Of a stretch of DNA of 19,818 bases, positions 1-7,325 are shown in pieces. Under the pieces are notes generated by a model, which worked only from the letters and a program-made list of their open reading frames with translations, ran no database searches and had not been told where the DNA came from. Origin of the DNA: Clostridia bacterium. Lineage in GTDB: Bacteria; Bacillota; Clostridia; Oscillospirales; Acutalibacteraceae. A program made the translations under genes and the position numbers. The DNA is taken from contig JAFWRV010000389.1 of assembly GCA_017519685.1 (NCBI GenBank), positions 1 through 19,818 on the forward strand, in the 5' to 3' direction. Within the stretch, counting starts at the first letter, position 1. Each line of letters begins with the position of its first letter.

Positions 1-705
1 TACGGCACCGGCTGTTTCCTTCTTATGAACACAGGCGAAACCCGTGTAAAATCAAAGAACAATCTGCTTACCGGCGTTGCCTGGGGAATAGGCAACAAGG
101 TCGAGTACGCGATAGAGGGCTCCGCTTTCAACGCGGGTTCCGTTATCAAATGGCTGCGTGACGAGCTTCACATGATTGACTCCGCCCGCCGCTGCGACGA
201 GCTTGCGGAGAGCGTTCCCGATTCAAACGGCATTTACTTTGTTCCCGCATTTACCGGACTCGGCGCTCCCTACTGGGATATGTACGCGAGAGGATGCATC
301 GTCGGCCTTACGAGAGGCGTCAACCGCGCTCATATCGCGAGAAGCGTTCTCGAGTCAATCACTTATCAGATGACCGACCTTCTTGAATCAATGAAATCCG
401 ACTCCGGAATTGAATTCACGGAGCTTCGTGTTGACGGCGGAGCGAGTGTCAGCGATATAATGCTTCAGATTCAGGCGGATCTTATCCGCTGCAACGTCAA
501 CAGACCCAAGACGGTTGAAACCACTGCCCTCGGCGCGGCGTATCTTGCCGGACTTGCCGTAGGAGTCTGGAGCAGCAAGGAAGAAATCGAGAAGAACCGT
601 CAGGTTGAAAGAGTGTTTGAGCCTCAGATGCCCGAAGAAACGAGAAATGAGCTTTACGCGGGCTGGAAAAAGGCGATAGAGCGCGCGAAAGGTTGGGCAA
701 AATAA
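1..705 (+). CDS. glpK: Glycerol kinase, C-terminal part (5' end outside window)
   Basis: Glycerol kinase phosphorylates glycerol with ATP to sn-glycerol-3-phosphate in the cytoplasm, the entry step of glycerol catabolism. The frame is open from base 1, so the gene is cut by the window edge; about 234 residues remain of a protein that is usually about 500. The visible part starts in the nucleotide-binding region (YGTGCFLLMNTGE). It continues with the characteristic VPAFTGLGAPYWD and ARG..GLTRGV stretches, and has the FGGY-kinase C-terminal signature around RVDGGASVSDIMLQIQADL followed by TALGAAYLAGLAVG. These match the C-terminal FGGY domain of GlpK rather than xylulokinase or gluconokinase. 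The ATG at base 25 is internal and not the start. The stop codon TAA is followed directly by the start codon of the malic enzyme gene, so the two are probably co-transcribed and translationally coupled. Identification is firm. Confidence 0.95.
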   Translation, partial: YGTGCFLLMNTGETRVKSKNNLLTGVAWGIGNKVEYAIEGSAFNAGSVIKWLRDELHMIDSARRCDELAESVPDSNGIYFVPAFTGLGAPYWDMYARGCIVGLTRGVNRAHIARSVLESITYQMTDLLESMKSDSGIEFTELRVDGGASVSDIMLQIQADLIRCNVNRPKTVETTALGAAYLAGLAVGVWSSKEEIEKNRQVERVFEPQMPEETRNELYAGWKKAIERAKGWAK

Positions 706-1875
706 GTGGATTATATGAAAGAATCCCTGAAACTTCACTATGAGTGGAAGGGTAAAATAGGTATCAGCACAAAGACTCACGCTTCAAACAGGGATGAGCT
801 TTCTCTGGCTTACACTCCCGGTGTTGCGGCTCCCTGTCTTGAAATTCAGAAGGATATTAATAAAAGTTATGAGCTTACCGGCCGCTGGAACACGGTCGCG
901 GTTGTCACAAACGGCACCGCTGTGCTCGGTCTCGGCGATATAGGCCCCGAAGCCGGAATGCCGGTCATGGAGGGAAAATGCCTGCTTTTCAAGGAATTCG
1001 CGGATATAGACGCGATTCCGGTATGCATCAGATCAAAGGATGTTGACGAAATTGTCAGGACGGTTTATCTGATTTCGGGCTCGTTCGGCGGCATCAATCT
1101 TGAGGATATCGCCGCTCCCGCCTGCTTTGAGGTTGAAAAGAAACTCAAGGAAATCTGCGATATACCGGTGTTTCACGATGACCAGCACGGAACGGCGGTT
1201 GTCGTGCTCGCCGGAGTTATCAACGCGCTCAAAGTCGTCGGCAAGAAGATTGAGGACTGCACCGTCGCAATGAGCGGAGCCGGAGCCGCCGGAGCCGCGA
1301 TTGCCGCGCTTCTCCACGCCTGCGGAGCAAAGAATATCCTTGTCTGCAACCGCAAAGGCATCATTTCGAGAAAAGAAGGCAACACCCCCGCGGTTGACAA
1401 AATCGCTTCATTCACAAACAACGACAATATTGAAGGCACGCTCGAACAGGCGATGAAGGGCGCCGACATATTCGTCGGAGTATCTGCCGCCGGGCTTGTT
1501 ACACCCGAGATGGTGAAGTCCATGGCTGAAAAGCCGATAATAATGGCGATGGCAAATCCGGTTCCGGAAATCATGCCCGATATCGCGAAAGAAGCCGGAG
1601 CCGCCGTTATCTGCACCGGCAGAAGCGACTATCCGAATCAGGCGAACAATGTTCTGGCGTTTCCCGGTATTTTCAGAGGCGCGCTTGATGTCAGAGCGAG
1701 CGATGTCAACGAGGAAATGAAGCTTGCCGCCGCCTACGCCATTGCCGGACTTGTTTCCCCGGAAGAGCTGAACGCGGACTATGTGCTGCCCGCTCCGTTC
1801 GACAAAAGAATTTCTTCTGCGGTTGCGAAAGCGGTCGGACAGGCCGCACGCGAGAGTAAAGTTGCACGAATTTAA
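706..1875 (+). CDS. NAD(P)-dependent malic enzyme
   Basis: This enzyme oxidatively decarboxylates L-malate to pyruvate and CO2 with reduction of NAD(P)+ in the cytosol. The 389-residue product is the size of the short bacterial form, without a phosphotransacetylase-like extension. The N-terminal malic domain carries the catalytic tyrosine in SLAYTPGV (Y36) and the catalytic lysine in MEGKCLLFK (K91). FHDDQHGTA (residues 156-164) holds the divalent-metal ligands. The NAD-binding domain has the Rossmann loop SGAGAAG (190-196), and MANPVPEI lies further on. Choice between NAD and NADP cannot be made by eye. The start is most likely GTG at 706, because MDYxxESLKLHYEWKGK is the usual beginning of clostridial homologues; ATG at 715 is an alternative. 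No separate promoter is seen between it and glpK. A strong terminator follows at 1891. Confidence 0.95.
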   Translation: MDYMKESLKLHYEWKGKIGISTKTHASNRDELSLAYTPGVAAPCLEIQKDINKSYELTGRWNTVAVVTNGTAVLGLGDIGPEAGMPVMEGKCLLFKEFADIDAIPVCIRSKDVDEIVRTVYLISGSFGGINLEDIAAPACFEVEKKLKEICDIPVFHDDQHGTAVVVLAGVINALKVVGKKIEDCTVAMSGAGAAGAAIAALLHACGAKNILVCNRKGIISRKEGNTPAVDKIASFTNNDNIEGTLEQAMKGADIFVGVSAAGLVTPEMVKSMAEKPIIMAMANPVPEIMPDIAKEAGAAVICTGRSDYPNQANNVLAFPGIFRGALDVRASDVNEEMKLAAAYAIAGLVSPEELNADYVLPAPFDKRISSAVAKAVGQAARESKVARI

Positions 1876-1890
1876 ATATTGGTATTTATG

Positions 1891-1930
1891 CACTCTGCCC
1901 AAATAGTTGCGGCAGAGTGTTTTATTTATT
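1891..1930 (+). terminator. Rho-independent terminator after malic enzyme
   Basis: A perfect 9-bp stem pairs CACTCTGCC (1891-1899) with GGCAGAGTG (1911-1919) around an 11-nt loop. It is followed by a T-rich run (TTTTATTTATT). It closes the glpK-malic enzyme transcript. Confidence 0.92.
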
Positions 1931-1938
1931 AAAAATTC

Positions 1939-1967
1939 TTGATTTATAAGTTTATTTATATTATAAT
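1939..1967 (+). promoter_or_regulatory. Sigma-A type promoter for the 1123-residue exported protein
   Basis: A -35 box TTGATT (1939-1944) and a perfect -10 box TATAAT (1962-1967) are separated by 17 bp. It lies just after the malic enzyme terminator and about 60 bp before the start codon of the next gene. Seen directly in sequence; activity is inferred. Confidence 0.85.
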
Positions 1968-2025
1968 GGCTCCGTAATTTGTCGAGATGGCTCGGCTCAC
2001 ACACATCCATAAAGGAGGAAAACAA

Positions 2026-5000
2026 ATGAAAACCACCAAAAAAGTTCTCAGCATTGTTCTTTGCATTTCAATGCTTCTGGGTGTTCTTTCCATCGGCTCG
2101 ATTTTTGCGTTTGCCGACGGTGAAACAGGAGCAGAGGCTGCGGGAGCAAACACGGTTCCGACTTATGCGGAATTGCAGCAGAAGTACACGGAGAATTTCC
2201 TGTACGCAGGTCTGGACGCTTATGAATCAGGCAAAATCGAAACTCAGTTCGATACCCCGACGGATTTCGTTCTTGTCCCCGGAAGAACTGTCAGATTCAA
2301 CGCCTACATCAAGAGCGACAAAGACATTTATTCAGGCAGATATTATGTAATTTACGACAGCACTTTATTCAGACTCAAGAACTGGGATAAAGACGCTCTC
2401 GGTGAAGTCGCGCAGGGCGGCGGTATCAAAAACAGAAATACCGGTAACCTCAATATCAATGAAGAAACCGTCAGCGGATTCACAAAGGAAGAAATAACAA
2501 ACTGGAACGTCCTCATAGTCAGCGATATTCTTAATGAAGATGTCAGAGAGACAAAGTCAGACGCTCCTTTGTTCTATATCGATATGGAGGTTAAAAAAGA
2601 CCTCAGAAAATCAGACGCAGCTTCATCCGGCGGTGTTTTCTTCATTCCCGAAGCATTCGGAAACAGTGTTTTCGGCGGCGCCGATGAGTCAGCTGTTCCT
2701 TTCCTTTATGTCGGCGGAACAAATGAAGCTAATAAGAATGCCATTCCCGCGAATCTGGAAATCGGCAGCATCCTTAATTTTGATATTATGAGAGAGGCAT
2801 CCTACGACCGTTCGGACGGAAAGCCTCCCGTAACATTCCTTTTTGACGAAGGCGATATTATGCCTCCTCCCGAGGCCGAAAACGCTTACGGCTGGGTAAG
2901 AGTTTCGAAGGACGCCGAAGGAAATGATGTTCTCGGCACGGAAATAGTTGATTTCCATAAAGCGAGAATGGGCAAAAACAACGAAAGATTCAAGGCAATA
3001 AAGAATGATCAGAAGGTCACCGTAACCTTTGACGCGGGCGAAGGAACCGTCAAAGGTCAGCAGGTCATTACCGAAGAAATCGAAATCGGAAACGGTATTG
3101 ATTTAAGCCAATATGCTCCCGATAAAAAAGCCGGTCTCATTTTCGGCGGCTGGCAGCTTGACGGCACAATCCGTTCCGGTAAATTTGAGTTCACCTCCAC
3201 AAGCCCGATTACATTCACGGCGAAGTGGGGCTCAAACATGTCGATTATGATTCCCGACATGGCAAACGGCGGCTGGAAAGCTTACAAAGAGTTTGAAGGA
3301 TCCAAAGGCGCGACAATGACCAAGGCCGACTTTGATGAAATCAAGGCAATGGTTATCGAGCCCGAAGCGGACGGATCTCTCGGCAGCACTCTTAAAGAAG
3401 ACGTTATCGAGGCAATCGGAAGCGAATTCGAGCTTTCCTTCCTTGATCTCGCGTTTGACGATGAAGGAGTTTTCACCGTTCTTTCAAGATGGAACGATGA
3501 CGGCACTTCGACTTTCGACGTTGTTTACGGCGAAACCACTCAGCTTTATCTTGAGGTTATGACTTCCGTAACCTGCAACCGCTACACAACCAACTATACC
3601 GAAGACGGTTCTGTTGACGTTGACAACAAGTGGGTTGCTTACAGAACAGAAAGCTTCAAATGGCTTGTTAATACCATCGACGGTACATTCGTCGGTGACG
3701 GCGATATCAAAGATTTCACCTTTGTCATCCGCGGAGGAGCAGAGGGCGTTATCAATGACATCCAGGCAGCGGAGCTTCCCGTTTACAACGAAAACAGATA
3801 TAACCCCGTTTATAAAGACGGCAACGGAAAAGTTTACCAATTTGACGATGTTCAGAAGAGCTTTTACATCTATGACATGACCGAAGGAAAGTACAACACA
3901 TTCGATCTCTATGTCGATCTTTCCGAGAAAGTTTATAAAGTTGCTTTTGAAACAAACTATTCCGGCGAGCCCAATAAAGTCGTTTCAATCATTGAAGCGA
4001 AATACGGCGATACAATCAATCAGGATACATTCCTTTCACTTTACAGAGCCAACGATGTTTCGGCAGACGCTCCGATGTTCACTCTTGAGTCACTCAAGGA
4101 TAACGGCGCCGCCGCGGGCAAACCCGGTGTGGTTCTTACAGATGTTTACTTCACAGACCCCGAAACCCAGCAGAAAGTCAGCCTTCTCGAAGGCGGCTCC
4201 CTTGAGATTAACGACGCGACACTCAGCGCTCTGAGTCAGCTCGTAATCATCAAGAGCGTCAGCTATCCGACAATCGTTCTTGATTCAAGCTGGGAAGAGT
4301 CACAGTATCTCTTCACGGTCATTTATAAGGACAAGGGCGGCGAATGGAACTTCCTTACAGAGAAGTCATTCAAGGGTTCCGAAGAAGTTACATATGATGT
4401 TATCGTAAACAGCGATCTTCAGAAAATAATCAACGCGAACATCCCCTCGGGCGAAGCTCAGGATCCCAATCAGTTCACTCTTGAAGACGGAACCGTTACC
4501 AACAAAGTCAACGCGCATGACGGTCCGATGATTCTCAAGATTACTTATGTAACAGGTCAGCGTTATGTATTTGCCGATTTCAGCAATAACAACACTGAGG
4601 AGAATATCGGTTACAAACGTTATTCCGCATCCAACGGAGACATCATTTATCAGCCCGACTACGATCCCGACTCAGGCGAGAAAGCGCCGATAGTCAACGC
4701 GTTTGATATCGGTTTCCATCCCACTTCAAATCCCGACAAGACCCTCGAAGGATACGAGCCTCTTATGCAGGAGAAGAAGGATGAGGAAGGCAACGTCATA
4801 ATCAATCAGCTTACCGGCGAGCCCGTTATGGAAGAAGTTGTCGATCCCGAAACCGGCGATCCCGTTGACGACGAAACCAAGCCCATTTACAGCGACGCGA
4901 AGGGCGATGAACCCAGCAGACCTTACCGTAACTGCGAATATATGGGATTCAAGATTTATCACGTTGAAACTCCTTACGTAAATTACGCGGACGTTCCCGC

Positions 5001-5397
5001 TCAGGATCAGTGGCTTGAAGGATTTGAGTCTGATGACTACCGTGTTTACAACACAACAATCATCAAGGTTATCTGGAAGCCCGATACCGATTTCCTGGTT
5101 CGTTTCTACAACACAAGTAATGAAATTTACAGTGCGATAGGCAAAGACGGAAAATGGTATTACTGGTCAAAGGAAAGACCCTGCCAGAAGGGCGAAGGCA
5201 TGCTTAACACCGATCCTGAAAATTCATTTATCCTTATGTTCACACGCACCAAGGAAACAGCGGAGCTTGCTGACGGAGCAACTGCGGATTCAACCTATAT
5301 CAAGGCGTTCTCAATCGGTAAGGTTCAGCTCAGTCCCGCGTTTATCCCCGACCTTATTCCCACTATCGTAACTCTCATCAAGAGCTTGATAGCATAA
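2026..5397 (+). CDS. Large exported multidomain protein with Flg_new (InlB B-type) repeat
   Basis: I do not recognise a specific function. The start is ATG at 2026, preceded by an ideal AAAGGAGG at 2011-2018; an in-frame ATG at 1987 has no such site and would spoil the signal peptide. The product is 1123 residues. It begins with a Sec signal peptide (KTTKK, a hydrophobic stretch, then SIFAFA with likely cleavage after A30). Residues of roughly 60-230 have a cohesin/E-set-like look (VPGRTVRFNAYI...YVIYDSTLF...LFYIDMEV), which is inference. Residues of about 331-400 match a Listeria-Bacteroides (Flg_new) repeat: VTFDAGEG at the start, FGGWQLDG in the middle and FTAKWG at the end. A charged linker (about residues 915-965) is rich in D, E, P and T. 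No LPXTG, S-layer-homology or dockerin motif is seen. The C terminus is a hydrophobic helix (FIPDLIPTIVTLIKSLIA). It is probably a cell-surface or secreted binding protein. The adjacent ferredoxin may be co-transcribed by read-through. Confidence 0.88.
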   Translation: MKTTKKVLSIVLCISMLLGVLSIGSIFAFADGETGAEAAGANTVPTYAELQQKYTENFLYAGLDAYESGKIETQFDTPTDFVLVPGRTVRFNAYIKSDKDIYSGRYYVIYDSTLFRLKNWDKDALGEVAQGGGIKNRNTGNLNINEETVSGFTKEEITNWNVLIVSDILNEDVRETKSDAPLFYIDMEVKKDLRKSDAASSGGVFFIPEAFGNSVFGGADESAVPFLYVGGTNEANKNAIPANLEIGSILNFDIMREASYDRSDGKPPVTFLFDEGDIMPPPEAENAYGWVRVSKDAEGNDVLGTEIVDFHKARMGKNNERFKAIKNDQKVTVTFDAGEGTVKGQQVITEEIEIGNGIDLSQYAPDKKAGLIFGGWQLDGTIRSGKFEFTSTSPITFTAKWGSNMSIMIPDMANGGWKAYKEFEGSKGATMTKADFDEIKAMVIEPEADGSLGSTLKEDVIEAIGSEFELSFLDLAFDDEGVFTVLSRWNDDGTSTFDVVYGETTQLYLEVMTSVTCNRYTTNYTEDGSVDVDNKWVAYRTESFKWLVNTIDGTFVGDGDIKDFTFVIRGGAEGVINDIQAAELPVYNENRYNPVYKDGNGKVYQFDDVQKSFYIYDMTEGKYNTFDLYVDLSEKVYKVAFETNYSGEPNKVVSIIEAKYGDTINQDTFLSLYRANDVSADAPMFTLESLKDNGAAAGKPGVVLTDVYFTDPETQQKVSLLEGGSLEINDATLSALSQLVIIKSVSYPTIVLDSSWEESQYLFTVIYKDKGGEWNFLTEKSFKGSEEVTYDVIVNSDLQKIINANIPSGEAQDPNQFTLEDGTVTNKVNAHDGPMILKITYVTGQRYVFADFSNNNTEENIGYKRYSASNGDIIYQPDYDPDSGEKAPIVNAFDIGFHPTSNPDKTLEGYEPLMQEKKDEEGNVIINQLTGEPVMEEVVDPETGDPVDDETKPIYSDAKGDEPSRPYRNCEYMGFKIYHVETPYVNYADVPAQDQWLEGFESDDYRVYNTTIIKVIWKPDTDFLVRFYNTSNEIYSAIGKDGKWYYWSKERPCQKGEGMLNTDPENSFILMFTRTKETAELADGATADSTYIKAFSIGKVQLSPAFIPDLIPTIVTLIKSLIA

Positions 5398-5437
5398 CTT
5401 ACCATCCAAAATATCAATATTTCAGGAGGAAAGATCT

Positions 5438-5608
5438 ATGGCTTACAAAATCAGTGACGAGTGCATCTCCTGCGGAGCTTGCGCTTCAGAATGCCCCGTA
5501 GAGGCAATCTCAGAGGGTGACGGAAAGTACGTTATCGATGCAGCAACATGCATTGACTGCGGAAACTGCGCAGACACCTGCCCCGTCGGAGCCCCTGCTG
5601 CTGAATAA
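5438..5608 (+). CDS. 2[4Fe-4S] ferredoxin
   Basis: This is a 56-residue clostridial-type ferredoxin, a cytoplasmic low-potential electron carrier. It typically serves pyruvate:ferredoxin oxidoreductase, hydrogenases and Rnf-like complexes. Two classic cluster motifs are visible: C9-x2-C12-x2-C15-x3-C19-P and C38-x2-C41-x2-C44-x3-C48-P. Each motif contributes three cysteines to one cluster and one to the other. Length matches the 55-56 residues usual for the family. The start ATG at 5438 follows a strong AGGAGGA site at 5424-5430. The gene lies 40 bp after the large exported protein without a clear terminator between, and is followed by a GC-rich hairpin. A possible weak promoter (TTGATA at 5386, AAATAT at 5409) is too poor to call. 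The family is certain; its electron partner cannot be inferred from these neighbours. Confidence 0.96.
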   Translation: MAYKISDECISCGACASECPVEAISEGDGKYVIDAATCIDCGNCADTCPVGAPAAE

Positions 5609-5618
5609 GCAACACAGA

Positions 5619-5650
5619 GCAGCCCGCCTGAGCGGGCGGGCTGCATATCC
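5619..5650 (+). terminator. GC-rich hairpin after ferredoxin gene
   Basis: A perfect 10-bp stem pairs GCAGCCCGCC (5619-5628) with GGCGGGCTGC (5635-5644) around a 6-nt loop. The bases after it (ATATCCTTCATT) are only moderately T-rich, so termination may be incomplete or may work together with RNA stability. It sits 10 bp after the ferredoxin stop codon. Confidence 0.75.
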
Positions 5651-5654
5651 TTCA

Positions 5655-5682
5655 TTGACAGATTGATATATTACAATATAAA
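5655..5682 (+). promoter_or_regulatory. Sigma-A type promoter for the 282-residue exported protein
   Basis: A perfect -35 TTGACA (5655-5660) and a TATAAA -10 (5677-5682) are 16 bp apart. It lies just downstream of the ferredoxin hairpin and about 40 bp before the next start codon. Confidence 0.8.
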
Positions 5683-5722
5683 GAAAACTTAATTACAGTA
5701 ATTTACAGAAAGTTGGCGAATT

Positions 5723-6571
5723 ATGAAAAAGATTATTTCTTTGATTTTATCTTTTGTAATCGTGATGGCAATTTGTGTTCCTGCTTTTGCCGACGAAGCT
5801 GCTTATGATTATACCAAGGATGAGCGTATCAATGCGGTTTCCGATTACGAAAACGGAGAATTCGTCTGGGGCGGATATTCTCCCGCAATGTATCAGATTA
5901 TCAATAAAAAGATGTACACGCTTAAAGATTTACCGACCTATTTCGATGAAGAAGCGAACATCACTTATACATTAGGCGATTCCACAACAAACCTTCCCGA
6001 GTTTGAGGGTGTTTCCATTGTAGCTTATTATGCGTTCAACTGCCCGAAATGCGGCAAGGCAAACGGCTGCACAAGACTCAGCAGTATTTACGGCGGTGTT
6101 CTTCAGGGCACCTGCATGCATTGCGGCGAGCTTCTTCCCGATCCCTCAACAATGAAGATTTACCGCTTCATCACAATCGCGGAGGACAGCGCTCATTATG
6201 ACGTTCTCAGCAGTTACGATCTTGCGAGATATTCAGATGATATCTACGGCGCAACCGAAAAGGATTACGGCGACGGAAAAGATCTTCCCCAGTATTATCT
6301 TGAATGGAAAACAGACGAAGAAGGCAACATAGTAACCGACGCCGGCGGAGCCAGAGTTCTTGAATCTTTCAGAACAAAAGGTCTGAACAACGCCGAATTC
6401 AAAACAAAATTCATGGCGGGTCTCTATGTATTCCTTGTTGATTTCCAGTACAAGGTAACTCCCTCGGCGCAGAGATTCTCAGCATCAAAATACACAGCAT
6501 TTGTTTATCAGCTCAGACTCAAGATAGTTGATCTCTGGGAGAAAATGCTTACAGGTATAGCAACAAACTGA
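5723..6571 (+). CDS. Exported protein of unknown function with a zinc-ribbon-like cysteine cluster
   Basis: The 282-residue product is not recognised as a named family. A Sec signal peptide is clear: MKKI, a hydrophobic core, then VPAFA with likely cleavage after A23. The middle carries CPKCGKANGC (C107, C110, C116) and CMHCGE (C131, C134). This is a zinc-ribbon-like four-cysteine arrangement, which is uncommon in a protein that leaves the cytoplasm. The remainder is rich in aromatic and acidic residues. It ends in an amphipathic segment (YQLRLKIVDLWEKMLTGIA). No membrane anchor or sortase motif is visible. Ribosome-binding is weak (only AGAAAG upstream), but the start is fixed by the signal peptide. 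It has its own promoter at 5655 and terminator at 6574. Its leader resembles that of the 1123-residue protein (both end in xAFA-D), so they may be functionally related, which is inference. Confidence 0.85.
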   Translation: MKKIISLILSFVIVMAICVPAFADEAAYDYTKDERINAVSDYENGEFVWGGYSPAMYQIINKKMYTLKDLPTYFDEEANITYTLGDSTTNLPEFEGVSIVAYYAFNCPKCGKANGCTRLSSIYGGVLQGTCMHCGELLPDPSTMKIYRFITIAEDSAHYDVLSSYDLARYSDDIYGATEKDYGDGKDLPQYYLEWKTDEEGNIVTDAGGARVLESFRTKGLNNAEFKTKFMAGLYVFLVDFQYKVTPSAQRFSASKYTAFVYQLRLKIVDLWEKMLTGIATN

Positions 6572-6573
6572 AA

Positions 6574-6625
6574 AAGCTGTCATTTACCCGTGTGGTCTCC
6601 TTCGGAGTCACACGGGTAAGCTTTT
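6574..6625 (+). terminator. Rho-independent terminator after the 282-residue exported protein
   Basis: An 11-bp perfect stem pairs TTACCCGTGTG (6584-6594) with CACACGGGTAA (6609-6619). An inner CTCC/GGAG extension closes on a TTC loop, and an outer AAAAGCT/AGCTTTT pairing ends in TTTT. It ends only about 14 bp before the next start codon, leaving no room for a promoter there. Confidence 0.9.
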
Positions 6626-6638
6626 AAATGAGGTAATT

Positions 6639-7259
6639 ATGACGGAAGAAGATAAAATTTTTGCGGGCAAACTTTTCAGCCCGGCGGACCCGGGCCTGAA
6701 AGCCATGAAACTCAAGGCGCATAAACTTAATATTGATTTCAACGCTCTTTATGAGGATGAAACATATGAGCGCGAGAGAATTCTGAATGAACTGCTCGGC
6801 GCGAAGGGAGAGGGCACGTTTCTACAGGGACCCGTAACCTTTCATTACGGCTGTCATACCGAAATCGGGAAGCGCACCTTCATCAATTTCAATTTTACCG
6901 TGCAGGATGACGCTAAAGTGACAATAGGGGATGACTGCAATTTCGGGCCGAATGTGACGATAGTCACGCCGGTGCATCCGATGATTGCCGCCGAGAGAAA
7001 AGCGGTGACGGATTCCGACGGAAAAGAAAAGCGGCTCTGCTACGCAAAGCCGGTTAAAATCGGAAATGACTGCTGGCTCGGGGCAGGCGTGACGGTCTGC
7101 CCGGGAGTTACAATCGGAAACGGCTGTGTAATAGGAGCCGGAAGTGTTGTGACAAGAGATATTCCGGATAATTCATTTGCCGCGGGTGTGCCATGTAAAG
7201 TTATACGCGAAATCACCGCGGAAGACAGTGTGCTGAATCATCCGGAGCTGTTTGTATAA
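6639..7259 (+). CDS. Maltose/galactoside-type sugar O-acetyltransferase
   Basis: This is a cytoplasmic trimeric acetyl-CoA-dependent transferase that acetylates the 6-hydroxyl of sugars such as maltose, glucose or galactosides. It is usually regarded as a detoxifying or salvage enzyme; the true substrate here is unknown. The 206-residue product has an N-terminal maltose-acetyltransferase (Mac) helix region (about residues 5-58). A left-handed beta-helix of hexapeptide repeats follows (IGDDCNFGPNV, IGNDCWLGAGV, IGNGCVIGAGS). The catalytic histidine corresponds to H113 in TPVHPM. The ending VVTRDIPDNSFAAGVPCKVI is typical of Maa/LacA/NodL enzymes. ATG 6639 follows GAGG at 6630-6633. A strong hairpin stands immediately upstream, so transcription must come by read-through or from a promoter inside the previous gene. 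Confidence 0.93.
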   Translation: MTEEDKIFAGKLFSPADPGLKAMKLKAHKLNIDFNALYEDETYERERILNELLGAKGEGTFLQGPVTFHYGCHTEIGKRTFINFNFTVQDDAKVTIGDDCNFGPNVTIVTPVHPMIAAERKAVTDSDGKEKRLCYAKPVKIGNDCWLGAGVTVCPGVTIGNGCVIGAGSVVTRDIPDNSFAAGVPCKVIREITAEDSVLNHPELFV

Positions 7260-7278
7260 TATATAATGAAATAAATAA

Positions 7279-7325
7279 AGACCGCTGTATCCGAAAGGAA
7301 CACAGCGGTCTGTGTGTTTTATTTT
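7279..7325. terminator. Bidirectional terminator between convergent genes
   Basis: A stem AGACCGCTGT (7279-7288) pairs with ACAGCGGTCT (7302-7311). On the plus strand it is followed by GTGTGTTTTATTTTTT. On the minus strand it is followed by CTTTATTTATTTC. It can therefore serve both the acetyltransferase gene and the convergent zinc-ribbon membrane protein gene, whose stop codon lies within the T-tract. Confidence 0.9.

Noticed and set aside
1408..2025. Long open frame on the minus strand across malic enzyme and the next promoter region
   Set aside because: It is antisense to a firmly identified gene, has no ribosome-binding site, and encodes no recognisable motif. Other long antisense frames over ppdK (9277-9891 and 10444-11064) were rejected for the same reason.
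1987..2025. Upstream in-frame ATG as start of the 1123-residue protein
   Set aside because: No ribosome-binding site precedes it, it would put 13 residues before a perfect signal peptide, and ATG 2026 has an ideal AAAGGAGG.
5408..5421. AAATAT-CA-ATATTT inverted repeat before the ferredoxin gene
   Set aside because: It is short, all A/T in the stem with a 2-base loop, which is expected by chance in AT-rich spacer; not called as operator or terminator.
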